Source: Bryobacterales bacterium (GTDB taxonomy: Bacteria; Acidobacteriota; Terriglobia; Bryobacterales; Bryobacteraceae). Taken from it: a stretch of DNA of 36,433 nt. A model generated the notes under the pieces. That model was not told the DNA's origin, did not search any database, and saw only the letters and a program-made list of their open reading frames with translations. Shown here in pieces: positions 1-7,708 of this stretch (the first letter of the stretch is position 1; every line of letters starts with the position of its first letter). The translations under genes and the position numbers were made by a program. Location of the stretch: assembly GCA_020852755.1 (NCBI GenBank), contig JADZAF010000148.1, forward strand, positions 1 through 36,433. The letters run 5' to 3'.

Positions 1-3
1 CCC

Positions 4-750
4 ATGAGTCCGGAGAGTGACGCCCGATACATGCGCGCGGTGGTGACGGCGCGGCGCGACATTACGGGGGAGTTGTGGATCGTCAAAGTACGCCCCCGGG
101 AGCCGCTGGTTTTCAAGCCGGGCCAGTACGTGACGGTGGGGCTGCCGGAGGGCGGCAGGATCGTGGAACGTCCCTATTCGTTGGCTTCGGCTCCGGGCGA
201 GGAGGAGCTGGAGTTCTTTCTGGAACTGGTGCGGGAGGGCCGGCTGACGCCGCATTTGTACCTGCAGCCGGTGGGCGCGGAGGTCTTTCTGCGGCGGTCG
301 GGCAAGGGGCTGTTCCTGTTCGACCGGAACCGGGCGCGGCACTTCATGATGGCGACGGTGACGGGGGTGGCTCCGTTCGTGAGCATGATCCGCCACCTGG
401 CGGCGCAACCCGCCTCGCGGGCGCCCGCCCAGGTGACGCTGCTGCAGGCGGCCAGCCAACCGGCCGAACTGGGGTACGCGGACGAACTGCAGCAGCGCGC
501 CCGCGAGTGCGGCTGGTTCCGGTACATTCCCACCGTCAGCCGCCCGTGGCTGGCCCCGGGATGGAGCGGGGAAACCGGGCGCATCGAGGACGTGGCGCGA
601 AAGCACCTGGACCTTTCCGGATTCGAGCCTTCGGACACCACGGTATACCTGTGCGGGAATCCGCATATGGTCGCCAACCTGAAAGCGCTGCTGGAGCGCG
701 CGCGCTTTCCCAGGAACGCTATCCGGGAAGAGCTGTTCTGGGTGGCGTGA
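4..750 (+). CDS. Ferredoxin/flavodoxin-NADP(+) reductase (Fpr-like)
   Basis: Predicted cytosolic flavoenzyme that passes electrons between NADPH and ferredoxin or flavodoxin. The 248 residues match the compact bacterial Fpr type. An N-terminal FAD-binding barrel carries the RPYS flavin motif at residues 56-59. The NADP domain has TGVAPF at 120-125 in place of the usual GTG-x-AP and the CGNPHM motif at 217-222. The C-terminus ends in an acidic/aromatic tail (EELFWVA), as in Fpr proteins. Only three bases precede this ATG, so an upstream start cannot be excluded; an internal ATG lies at position 31. No signal peptide is visible. A different oxidoreductase of the same FAD/NAD superfamily is possible, but RPYS plus CGNPHM fits Fpr best. 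Confidence 0.85.
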   Translation: MSPESDARYMRAVVTARRDITGELWIVKVRPREPLVFKPGQYVTVGLPEGGRIVERPYSLASAPGEEELEFFLELVREGRLTPHLYLQPVGAEVFLRRSGKGLFLFDRNRARHFMMATVTGVAPFVSMIRHLAAQPASRAPAQVTLLQAASQPAELGYADELQQRARECGWFRYIPTVSRPWLAPGWSGETGRIEDVARKHLDLSGFEPSDTTVYLCGNPHMVANLKALLERARFPRNAIREELFWVA

Positions 751-788
751 CCGGCTCCGCGGTTCTTCCGCTTCGTGCTTAAATGAAA

Positions 789-802
789 GCCTCAAGCGAG
801 GC
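789..802 (+). promoter_or_regulatory. Hairpin covering the ribosome-binding site of the DUF6259 gene
   Basis: GCCTC-AAGC-GAGGC forms a 5-bp stem with a 4-nt loop. Its 3' arm contains GAGG (798-801), the only Shine-Dalgarno-like sequence, 7 nt before the ATG at 809. The hairpin would therefore mask the ribosome-binding site. A function in control is inference; the stem is short. Confidence 0.4.
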
Positions 803-808
803 GATTCG

Positions 809-2983
809 ATGAAGCGCACAACGCCGTTGTGGCTGCTCTGCCTGCTGGCCGGAGCGGTCCTGCCCGCTCAGCCGCCGTCCGGCGCCGGTCCGGAGAAAGG
901 GCTGGTGCTGGCCAACGATCATGTACGGCTGGAATTCGAGCCCGGAGGGATGGGCCTGGCGCAGATGACGGACCGGGCCGGAGGAAGGAATCATCTGGGA
1001 CGGGTGGAAGGCGGCCGTCTGCTGTGGGAGATCACCTTCGGGAGAGGCACGCAGACCCGCGCGGTGAACAACAACTACAAGCCGTGCAACTACGCGCGGA
1101 TTGAGAAGACGGCGGGCGGAGGCCAGCGCGCCGTGATGGAGTGGAACGATCTGCGCTGGCACCTGGAAGACCGGGTGCTGAGCGTGCGGGTCACGGTGGA
1201 GCTGCCGGCCGACTCGGGCGTGGCGCAATGGCGGATCTTTGTGGAGAACCGCAGCGACTACTGGGGGCTGTGGTCGGTGGCGTTTCCGCTGGTGAGCGGC
1301 TTTCCGGAGAAGGGCGCGTACGACATCGCGCGGCCGGTCTTCGCCAGCGGCGGGCATTTGCTGAAAGGCTGGAGCGAGCGAATCCGCGGGCGATATCCTT
1401 CGGGCGGCTGGCCGATGCAGTTCCTGTCGCTGAACCGGGGCGCGGATGGAGTGTATTTCGGATCGATGGATCCGGAGGCGCGGGCCAAGGACTTCGTGGT
1501 GGAGCCGGGCGACCGGCTGGTCCTGCTGCACTACCCGGAGAACATGGGAGTGGCGGGCTCGGATTATCCGGACCACTACCCGGTGGCGCTGGGCGTGTAT
1601 CGCGGCGGGTGGGTGGAGGCGGCGCAGCGCTACCGGCGGTGGGCGCTGCGGCAGAAATGGGCCTCGGCGGGGCCGCTCTCGCAGCGCACCGAGATGCCGG
1701 ACCTGGTGAAGAACGCCGCGCTATGGATGCAGGATAGCTGGGTGTGGAACAACGCGTCCGGCACGCCGCGGGAGATGAACGCGCCGTTCCTCGAATTGCA
1801 GCAGAGGATGGGAGTGCCGATGGCGCTGCACTGGTACAACTGGCATCACATGCCGTTCGACAACCTGTACCCGCACTTCCTGCCGGCCAAAGAGGGTTTC
1901 GCCGAGCGGGTCAAGGAGCTGACGGGGCGCGGGCTGCTGATCATGCCGTACATCAACGGCTCCAGCGCCGACATGAACATTCCGGATTTCGCGCGCTTCG
2001 AACCGCACGCCATCAAGGACGAAGCGGGCGGTTTGCGGCAGCACTTCTACTCGGACAGCGCCGGCCGCCTGCTCTCGATGTGCCCGACGCGGGAGTTCTG
2101 GCAGGCGGCGATCTCGGGCCTGATCGACGGGCTGGCGCGGGAGTACGGGGTGAACGGGGTGTACGTGGACCAGATCTCGGCCATGGAGCACGAGCTGTGC
2201 TTCGACCGGACGCACGGGCACCCGGCCGGCGGCGGGCGCTACTGGGCGGACGGGAACCGCGACCTGCTGCGCAAGATCCGCAATGAAGCGCAGCGCAACG
2301 GGCGCAGGCTGGCGATCACGTCGGAGGGCGCCGACGAGGTATTCTTCGACCTGCTGGACGCCAACCTGACCTGGGCGCAGCCGACCGACTGGGAGATCCC
2401 GCTGATGCAGGTGGTCTATTCGGGCTACACGCTGTTTTTCGGCAGCCCCTGCGACTACAGCCAGAGCGAGCGTTTCTTCAACTATGCGCAGGGGCAGGCG
2501 CTGATCGACGGCCGGCAGAACGGCTGGATGGGGTTCGGGCTGATGAAGCCGGAGCACGCGCGAAAGCTGGACTACCTGCGGGAGTGCGCGCGCTACCGGG
2601 TGGCGGGCGGGCGCTTCCTGACCTTCGGCCGGCTGCTGGAGCCGGTGACGCCGCTGAAGCCGGTGCCCGTGTTCAGCGAAGACGCTTTCGGCTGGCAGCG
2701 CAAGCACCGCGGCACGGCGCCGGCGGCGGAGGCGCGGCTGTGGCAGGCCGAAGACGGGCGCCTGGCGGTGTTCTTCGCCAATTACGTGGACGAGCCGGTG
2801 CGGTTTGCCTACCGGGTGGATCCGGCCCGGTTCGGATTGAAGGGCGGGCGGTACCAGGTGAGGGAACTGCGGCCGGCGGGTGAGGGAACGGCGGAGGCGG
2901 TGTCCGGGGTGGTGGAGCGAACCGAGGAACTGGCGCCGCGCCGGATCAAGGCGATCGAGATCGCAGGAGAGACGGGAAGATGA
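809..2983 (+). CDS. Exported DUF6259 (glycoside hydrolase-like) protein
   Basis: The 724-residue protein has a clear signal peptide (MKRT, hydrophobic core, cut near AQPPSG at about residue 20), so it is exported. An N-terminal beta-sandwich-like part is followed by a TIM-barrel-like region with typical sugar-hydrolase phrases: LHWYNWHH, a long GVYVDQIS strand with an acidic residue, and ITSEGADEVF further on. A C-terminal beta domain closes the protein. This pattern corresponds to DUF6259, a family related to alpha-galactosidase-type hydrolases; the substrate is unknown to me. The stop codon overlaps the start of the next gene by 4 nt (ATGA at 2980-2983), so the two are probably co-translated and act on the same glycan. 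A short hairpin over the ribosome-binding site precedes it. Confidence 0.75.
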   Translation: MKRTTPLWLLCLLAGAVLPAQPPSGAGPEKGLVLANDHVRLEFEPGGMGLAQMTDRAGGRNHLGRVEGGRLLWEITFGRGTQTRAVNNNYKPCNYARIEKTAGGGQRAVMEWNDLRWHLEDRVLSVRVTVELPADSGVAQWRIFVENRSDYWGLWSVAFPLVSGFPEKGAYDIARPVFASGGHLLKGWSERIRGRYPSGGWPMQFLSLNRGADGVYFGSMDPEARAKDFVVEPGDRLVLLHYPENMGVAGSDYPDHYPVALGVYRGGWVEAAQRYRRWALRQKWASAGPLSQRTEMPDLVKNAALWMQDSWVWNNASGTPREMNAPFLELQQRMGVPMALHWYNWHHMPFDNLYPHFLPAKEGFAERVKELTGRGLLIMPYINGSSADMNIPDFARFEPHAIKDEAGGLRQHFYSDSAGRLLSMCPTREFWQAAISGLIDGLAREYGVNGVYVDQISAMEHELCFDRTHGHPAGGGRYWADGNRDLLRKIRNEAQRNGRRLAITSEGADEVFFDLLDANLTWAQPTDWEIPLMQVVYSGYTLFFGSPCDYSQSERFFNYAQGQALIDGRQNGWMGFGLMKPEHARKLDYLRECARYRVAGGRFLTFGRLLEPVTPLKPVPVFSEDAFGWQRKHRGTAPAAEARLWQAEDGRLAVFFANYVDEPVRFAYRVDPARFGLKGGRYQVRELRPAGEGTAEAVSGVVERTEELAPRRIKAIEIAGETGR

Positions 2984-4248
2984 AACGCAGAACGTTCTTG
3001 AGCGCGGCGGCGGCGGCGGGGGCGGCGGGCCGGCCGGCGCGGGCGGTCCGTATGGGAGTGATCGGCGTGGGAGGCCGCGGCACGGGCCTGCTCTCGGTGC
3101 TGCTGACCATGGAGGGAGTGGAGATCCCGGCGCTGTGCGACATCGACCAGGCCAAGGTGGAGCGGGCGCAGGCGCGGGTGGAGAAATCGGGCCGGGCCAA
3201 GCCGGAGGGATACACCCGGGGAGAAGAGGATTTCCGGCGGCTGCTGGGGCGCTCGGACCTGGACGCGGTGCTGATCGCCACGCCCTGGAACTGGCACACG
3301 CCCATGGCGGTGGCGGCCATGCGGGCGGGCAAGTACGCGGCGGTGGAGGTGCCCGCCGCTTTGACCTTCGAGGAGTGCTGGCAGCTGGTGGACACCCACG
3401 AGGCCACCGGGGCGCCCTGCATGATGCTGGAGAACTGGAGCTTCCGGCGCGACAACCTGGCGGTGCTGAACATGATCCGCCAGGGCCTGTTCGGGGAGAT
3501 CGTGCACTGCCATTGCGCGCATTCGCACGACTGCGTGGACCACTGGTTTTTCGATCCGCAAGGCAACATGCGCTGGAGCGCGGATTTCCTGGTGAAGCGC
3601 AACGCGGACCAGTATCCGACGCACAGCCTGGGCCCGGTAATCAGCTGGATGGACATCGGATGCGGCGACACGTTCGCGTATCTGACGGCCACGGCCACGC
3701 GCTCGCTGGGAATCAACGCGCACCTCAGGCGCAAGTTCGGCCCGCAGCATCCCAACGCGGCGCGGAAGTACGCGCAGGGGGATATCGTGACCTCGGTGGT
3801 GAAGACGGTGAAGGGCAACAGCATCGTGATCAACTACGACATGCAGCTGCCGCGGCCGTACGACAACCGCTGGATGATCCAGGGCACGCTGGGACTGTAT
3901 TCGGAGGCGCAGCCGGCGGTGTACATCACGGGGACGAGTCCGAAGTATCACGAGTGGGAACCGTTCGCGCCCTACCAGGAGAAATACGAGCACGCCTGGT
4001 GGAAGGAATTGCGAACCCGGGCGTCGGAGATCTCGCACGGCGGGACGGACTACCTGGAGCTGCAGGAGTTCCTGCGGGCGGTGCGGGAGAAGAGGCAGAC
4101 GCCGATCGATGTGTACGATTCGGTCATGATGAGCGTGATCACGCCGCTCTCGGAGGCGTCCATCGCCAAGGGAAGCGCGCCGGTAGCCTGCCCGGATTTC
4201 ACGCGGGGCAAGTGGAAGACGCGCAAGCCGGTGTTCGGTGTGGTGTAA
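2980..4248 (+). CDS. Tat-exported Gfo/Idh/MocA protein, GH109-like (alpha-N-acetylgalactosaminidase type)
   Basis: 422 residues. The N-terminus MKRRTFLS followed by an alanine-rich stretch is a twin-arginine (Tat) signal, so the protein is likely exported folded with its cofactor. A Rossmann domain begins with GVIGVGGRGTG near residue 27. The segment VEVPAALTFEECW lacks the catalytic lysine of ordinary Gfo/Idh/MocA dehydrogenases (EKP). It instead matches the pattern I know from GH109 enzymes, as do CMMLEN, LNMIRQGLFGEI, YPTHSLGP, HGGTDYLEL, PIDVYDSVM and the late DFTRGKW block. GH109 enzymes use NAD for a redox-assisted cleavage of alpha-GalNAc. It overlaps the upstream DUF6259 gene by 4 nt. 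Substrate assignment is inference from motif similarity. Confidence 0.82.
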   Translation: MKRRTFLSAAAAAGAAGRPARAVRMGVIGVGGRGTGLLSVLLTMEGVEIPALCDIDQAKVERAQARVEKSGRAKPEGYTRGEEDFRRLLGRSDLDAVLIATPWNWHTPMAVAAMRAGKYAAVEVPAALTFEECWQLVDTHEATGAPCMMLENWSFRRDNLAVLNMIRQGLFGEIVHCHCAHSHDCVDHWFFDPQGNMRWSADFLVKRNADQYPTHSLGPVISWMDIGCGDTFAYLTATATRSLGINAHLRRKFGPQHPNAARKYAQGDIVTSVVKTVKGNSIVINYDMQLPRPYDNRWMIQGTLGLYSEAQPAVYITGTSPKYHEWEPFAPYQEKYEHAWWKELRTRASEISHGGTDYLELQEFLRAVREKRQTPIDVYDSVMMSVITPLSEASIAKGSAPVACPDFTRGKWKTRKPVFGVV

Positions 4249-4257
4249 GAAAGGGGA

Positions 4258-4296
4258 CAGAGGGATTTCATTCGCCGGGCGAATCGGATCCCTCTG
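4258..4296. terminator. Hairpin between convergent genes, likely bidirectional terminator
   Basis: CAGAGGGA (4258-4265) pairs perfectly with TCCCTCTG (4289-4296). Inside it a second stem, ATTCGC-CGG-GCGAAT, stacks on top. The element lies between the stop codons of two convergent genes (4248 and 4312). There is no long T tract. The 5' side (AAAGGGGACAGAGGG) resembles the ggggacag...ctgtcccc palindromes that are common in soil bacteria, so this may be a decayed member of that class. Confidence 0.6.
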
Positions 4297-4311
4297 TGGA
4301 ATTCGGTCAGC

Positions 4312-5715
4312 TCAGCTCTTCCGGTCGGCTGGGGCGCGGCCCATCTTCTCGATTTCGTTGAAGTAGACGCGACGGCCCTCGTCCATGGCCAGGTTGGAGA
4401 GGATGACGGCGGTGGAGTCGGCCAGGCCGAGCTCGAGATCGGCGCGGGGGCGCGCTCCGGTGCGAACGCAATTGAAGAAGCTGTCCATCTGGATGTCCAC
4501 CGGGTTGCGGTCCTCCTCGGGCAGCATGACACCCTTGGCGTAGAGCCAGCGGCGGGCGAACTTCATCTCGCGTTCCAGGAAGGACTCCTTGCCGGTGATG
4601 GTGTCGCGGTCGAACAGGATGGGCAGCGCGCGGGAGCCGCGGCCGGTAGAGGCCAGGGTGGCGCCGGCCAGGGCGGCCTTTTCCTTCTTCTCCTCGGCCT
4701 TGGTGAGTTTGGCGCCCGGCTCGTAATACCACATGCCGATGGCGGGCTCGTTATCGGTGCCTACGGTGATCTCGATGGAGCCGCCGGTCCCCATGATGAG
4801 CTCGCCGAATTCGGTGCGGGCGCCGCCAAACAGGGCCAGGTGGTTGTTGGTGCTGATGGAGGTGTAGACCAGCTTCTGGCCCTTGGGGTAACGGAAGATC
4901 AACTGGATGTTGTCGTAGACGTCGCGGCCGTCCTTCATGTAGTCCAGGTTGCCGACGCCGACGACGAACTCGGGGGTGGCGCCGAACATCCAGTCCGCCA
5001 CATCGATCTGGTGGGAGGCCAGCTCGGCGGTGAGGCCGCCCGAGAATTCGCGGAACAGGCGCCAGTTCAGCTCGCGCTGCCGCTCCGGGAACTGCTTCAT
5101 GGTCCAGCCCGGATTGCGATGCCATTGGGCCTGAACGTGGGTGACCTGGCCGATGATGCCCTTTTCGATCATCTGCCGGGCGGTCTGGTAGAACTTGCTG
5201 TAGCGGCGCTGCAAGCCGACCTGGAGGACCTGTTTGGGCCGCGACTCGGCGAGAGCGCGCAGGGCGTGGACCTCTTCGGGCTTGAAGACCAGGCTCTTTT
5301 CGCAGAAGACGTGCTTGCCGGCTTCCAGGGCGTCCTTGGTGACGGGGAAGTGGACGTACAGCGGGGTGGTGACGATGACCGCCTCGATGTCCTTGCGGGA
5401 GAGCAGCTCGCGGTAGTCCTTGTACCCCTGGGGCTTGTCCTTGGAGGCCTTCATGCCATCCTTCAGGTTGGGCTCGTAGATGTCGCACACCGCCACGCAG
5501 CGGCCCGAATCCAGCCCGTTGAGGTGCCCGAGCAGGTACTTACCCCGGCCGCCGGTCCCGATCACGCCGAACTGGACCTGGTTGCTGGCGGCATGCACTT
5601 TGGGAATGAAAGCCGGGGCTTTCGCCTTGGCCCCCGGCAACACCGCCGCGGCGGCACCGACTGCTCCGGCGGTTTTTACGAATTTGCGGCGGGAAACGTC
5701 TTTCGCGTCTGCCAT
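4312..5715 (-). CDS. Tat-exported Gfo/Idh/MocA family oxidoreductase
   Basis: 467 residues with a Tat signal (SRRKFVKT, then a hydrophobic alanine-rich core). The NAD(P)-binding Rossmann fold starts at FGVIGTGGRGKYLLG. Unlike the neighbouring GH109-like protein, it keeps the catalytic EK dyad (HVFCEKSLVF), consistent with a working sugar dehydrogenase. A C-terminal alpha/beta domain contains GGLTAELASHQIDVADW, which in this family supplies the substrate-binding histidine and aspartate. It is likely periplasmic and acts on a sugar or cyclitol derivative that I cannot name. The start is supported by AAGGA 8 nt upstream (5724-5728) and a TAGAAT -10-like box at 5752-5757. It converges on the DUF6259/GH109 pair and probably belongs to the same catabolic theme. 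Confidence 0.85.
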   Translation of the reverse strand: MADAKDVSRRKFVKTAGAVGAAAAVLPGAKAKAPAFIPKVHAASNQVQFGVIGTGGRGKYLLGHLNGLDSGRCVAVCDIYEPNLKDGMKASKDKPQGYKDYRELLSRKDIEAVIVTTPLYVHFPVTKDALEAGKHVFCEKSLVFKPEEVHALRALAESRPKQVLQVGLQRRYSKFYQTARQMIEKGIIGQVTHVQAQWHRNPGWTMKQFPERQRELNWRLFREFSGGLTAELASHQIDVADWMFGATPEFVVGVGNLDYMKDGRDVYDNIQLIFRYPKGQKLVYTSISTNNHLALFGGARTEFGELIMGTGGSIEITVGTDNEPAIGMWYYEPGAKLTKAEEKKEKAALAGATLASTGRGSRALPILFDRDTITGKESFLEREMKFARRWLYAKGVMLPEEDRNPVDIQMDSFFNCVRTGARPRADLELGLADSTAVILSNLAMDEGRRVYFNEIEKMGRAPADRKS

Positions 5716-5751
5716 TTCGGACGTCCTTCTGCGAATAGGGAATTCAAACCG

Positions 5752-5757
5752 ATTCTA
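5752..5757 (-). promoter_or_regulatory. -10-like box upstream of the Gfo/Idh/MocA gene
   Basis: TAGAAT on the minus strand, 36 nt before the ATG, standing out in GC-rich surroundings. No convincing -35 was found. The same hexamer precedes the FmdB-type gene at 26670-26675. Confidence 0.4.
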
Positions 5758-5818
5758 GCATAGCGGAGGCGGGGGCCTGGCTGGACCGGCGGAAGCGTCC
5801 GGGAGTGTCCCGGGCGGC

Positions 5819-6304
5819 TCAGAGAAAGACGCCCCAGAGGCGGCTTTGAACGTCCTTGAGGTTGGAATGGGCGGCGTCGAGTTCGGAGACTTTCTCGCGC
5901 AGGGCGCGGATGAGGCGGGCGCGCTCGATGCCGGCGTTGATGACCAGCAGGAGGGCGGCGTTCTCCCAGGGCTTCTCGAGGTACTGGAAGAGGGCGACCT
6001 CGTTGATGGCCTGGATGGCGCTCTGCTTGTCGGCGTGGCCGGTGAGCAGGATGCGGGTAGCTTCGGGCTGGAGGTCCTTGGCACGGGCCAGCACCTGGAT
6101 GCCGTTGAGGCGGGGCATCAGGTAGTCGGTGACGATCACGTCCACGGGCTGGTGCTCCATGAATTTGACCGCTTCCTCGGGATTGGTGAAGCCGTGGATG
6201 TGATAATCGGTTTCCAGCCGGAGGAAAGCCCGGATGCTGGTGATGACCATCTCTTCGTCGTCAACAATCACAATGGCGGGCTGCGAGTTCTTCTCCACGG
6301 TCAA
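5819..6304 (-). CDS. Single-domain response regulator (CheY-like with coiled tail)
   Basis: 161 residues. A complete receiver domain has acidic residues D15-D16, phospho-acceptor D60 (VIVTDYLMP), T88 in LLTGH and K111 in LEKPW. After the receiver comes a short helical, probably coiled-coil tail (about 125-155, rich in Arg, Glu and Leu) and no DNA-binding or enzymatic domain. Output is therefore probably through protein interaction. The LLTGHAD and EKPW spelling is the type seen in receivers of RpfG-like and hybrid-kinase proteins. Its ATG overlaps the stop of the upstream histidine kinase by 4 nt (6301-6304), making the pair a cognate, co-translated two-component system. It is the last gene of the transporter/CNB/kinase/regulator unit. 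Confidence 0.9.
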   Translation of the reverse strand: MTVEKNSQPAIVIVDDEEMVITSIRAFLRLETDYHIHGFTNPEEAVKFMEHQPVDVIVTDYLMPRLNGIQVLARAKDLQPEATRILLTGHADKQSAIQAINEVALFQYLEKPWENAALLLVINAGIERARLIRALREKVSELDAAHSNLKDVQSRLWGVFL

Positions 6305-7116
6305 CTCCTGTTCGGCTCTGCCGGCCTGGGGTGCTCAATGGGGATGCGGATGTGAAAGGTAGTGCCGGCGCCGGGCTCGCTCTCGAAGTCGATCGAGCCG
6401 CCGTGCCGCTCCACCACGATCTGCCGGGAGATGGACAAACCCAACCCGGTGCCGATGCCGACCGGCTTGGTGGTGAAGCCAGGCATGAAGATGCGCTGGA
6501 CGTATTCGGGCTTGATGCCCCGGCCGGTATCGGAGATGGAGACGCGCACGCAATCGCCTTCCGGACGGGTCCGCACGGTCACCTTGCCCTCGCCCTCGAT
6601 GGCCTGCCCGGCGTTGACCAGGATGTTGAGGAACACCTGGTTGAGCATGGAGGGCAGGCACTCGACCTCGGGCAGGTCGGCCAGGTCGGTTTCGACGACG
6701 ACGCGGCGCCGGAACTCGCAGCCGGCCAGCTTGAGGGTGTTGCGTATGCTCTCGTTCAGGTCCACCTTGCGCCATTCCGAATCGTCCACGCGGGCGAAGG
6801 TCTTGAGGCCTCGCACGACCGAGGAGATGCGCTCGCAGGCGATCTTGTCGACCGCCGCCAGGCTCTTCATGATCTCGATGATGTCCAGCGCCTCTTCGAT
6901 GCGGGAGGCGCCGAGCTGCTGTTTGAGCTTCTCGAGCGAGCGCAGGATGACTTCGTTGTTGGAGAGGATGGACCCGATGGGGGTATTGATCTCATGGACT
7001 ACGCTGGCCAGCAGGCGTCCCAGGGAGGCCATCTTGTGCGCCTCCACGAGCTGGGCGTAGGCGGCTTCCAGCTCACGCTGTAATTCCGCGACTTCAGAAC
7101 CGGCGTCTTCGGGCAT
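6301..7116 (-). CDS. Soluble sensor histidine kinase
   Basis: HisKA/HATPase_c kinase without membrane segments or a recognisable sensor domain. A coiled coil (ELQRELEAAYAQLVEAHK) leads directly into the H-box HEINTPIG, with phospho-acceptor His41 counted from this start. The N-box has NILVNAGQAI, the G1 box DTGRGI, the F-box MPGFTTK and the G2 box GTGLGLSI. I chose the ATG at 7116 (MPEDAGSEV). A GTG at 7164 would add 16 residues and overlap the preceding gene by 11 nt, but its GGAG sits directly against the start with no spacing. The missing sensor module implies that the signal arrives through a partner; the adjacent stand-alone CNB-type protein is the obvious candidate (inference). Confidence 0.88.
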   Translation of the reverse strand: MPEDAGSEVAELQRELEAAYAQLVEAHKMASLGRLLASVVHEINTPIGSILSNNEVILRSLEKLKQQLGASRIEEALDIIEIMKSLAAVDKIACERISSVVRGLKTFARVDDSEWRKVDLNESIRNTLKLAGCEFRRRVVVETDLADLPEVECLPSMLNQVFLNILVNAGQAIEGEGKVTVRTRPEGDCVRVSISDTGRGIKPEYVQRIFMPGFTTKPVGIGTGLGLSISRQIVVERHGGSIDFESEPGAGTTFHIRIPIEHPRPAEPNRS

Positions 7117-7153
7117 GGAATTTTTATTATGGCGCAACGCAGCGGGACGCGGC

Positions 7154-7615
7154 CTACGCTTCACCTCCGGCCCGCCCGGTTTCGGCCGCCGGGGCCTCCT
7201 CCACCAGCTTACGAAAGCGCTTCACCAGGGTGGAGAACATGGCGGCGGTGATCTCGATATTGTCCGCCAGCACGTCATAGAAGTCGTCCCGGCCGATGCG
7301 CAGGAGACGGCTGTCCTCCATGCCGCGGGCGGTGAGCGGCATGGGGTCCTCGTCGAACAGGGCCCAGGCGCCCAGGACCTGGTTGGGGCCGGCCACGACC
7401 AGGGTCTGGCCGTCGCGGCTCAACTCGACGGCACCGTCGATGACGATGTAGAGGGCATCCATCGGCTTGGCCGGTTCGAAAATGACCTTGCCGGGCGGGT
7501 ATTTCACTTCCCGGGCGATGGCGGCGATGCGCGCCAGCTGCTGGGGCGTCAGCCCGTTGAGCAATTCCACGCCTTCGAGGGCGATCACCTTTTCGACGAT
7601 GTTCAGTTCGGCCAT
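7154..7615 (-). CDS. Stand-alone cyclic-nucleotide-binding-like domain protein
   Basis: 153 residues forming one cNMP-binding (CRP effector-type) beta-roll. The pattern is NGLTPQQLARIAAIA at the N-terminal helix, then PPGKVIFEPAKPMDALYIVIDGAVEL (about residues 40-65). There is no helix-turn-helix, so it is not a CRP-type transcription factor. The phosphate-binding cassette is atypical: LGAWALFDEDPMPLTARG (81-98) has no glutamate after the first glycine and lacks the canonical R-[ST]-A order, so binding of ordinary cAMP is doubtful. It lies between a transporter gene and a kinase lacking its own sensor, all on one strand. I infer a regulatory subunit for one of them. Confidence 0.85.
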   Translation of the reverse strand: MAELNIVEKVIALEGVELLNGLTPQQLARIAAIAREVKYPPGKVIFEPAKPMDALYIVIDGAVELSRDGQTLVVAGPNQVLGAWALFDEDPMPLTARGMEDSRLLRIGRDDFYDVLADNIEITAAMFSTLVKRFRKLVEEAPAAETGRAGGEA

Positions 7616-7631
7616 GATCTTACGCCTCCCG

Positions 7632-7708
7632 GGGGAGTTTCGGTGACAGGCTACCTAACCCCCGACTCCCCGGTTTGGGGGTTGTGTAGCCTGTCACCGA
7701 AACTCCCC
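7632..7708. repeat. Long palindromic repeat, copy 1
   Basis: Inverted repeat with 32-nt arms (7632-7663 and 7677-7708) and a 13-nt loop. The core reads GTTTCGGTGACAGGCTAC, then variable bases and AACCCCC. Two adjacent positions do not match (CT against AC), one of them tolerable as G-U in RNA. The outer GGGGA/TCCCC flank extends the stem beyond the other copies. It lies on the 3' end of the transporter gene: the last 16 codons and the stop are made of repeat sequence. The next gene on the same strand starts 17 nt beyond it. Confidence 0.95.

Noticed and set aside
2809..4038. 409-codon open frame on the minus strand
   Set aside because: It is antisense to the GH109-like gene and the DUF6259 3' end; arginine/histidine-rich translation without domains, an effect of high GC at codon position 3.
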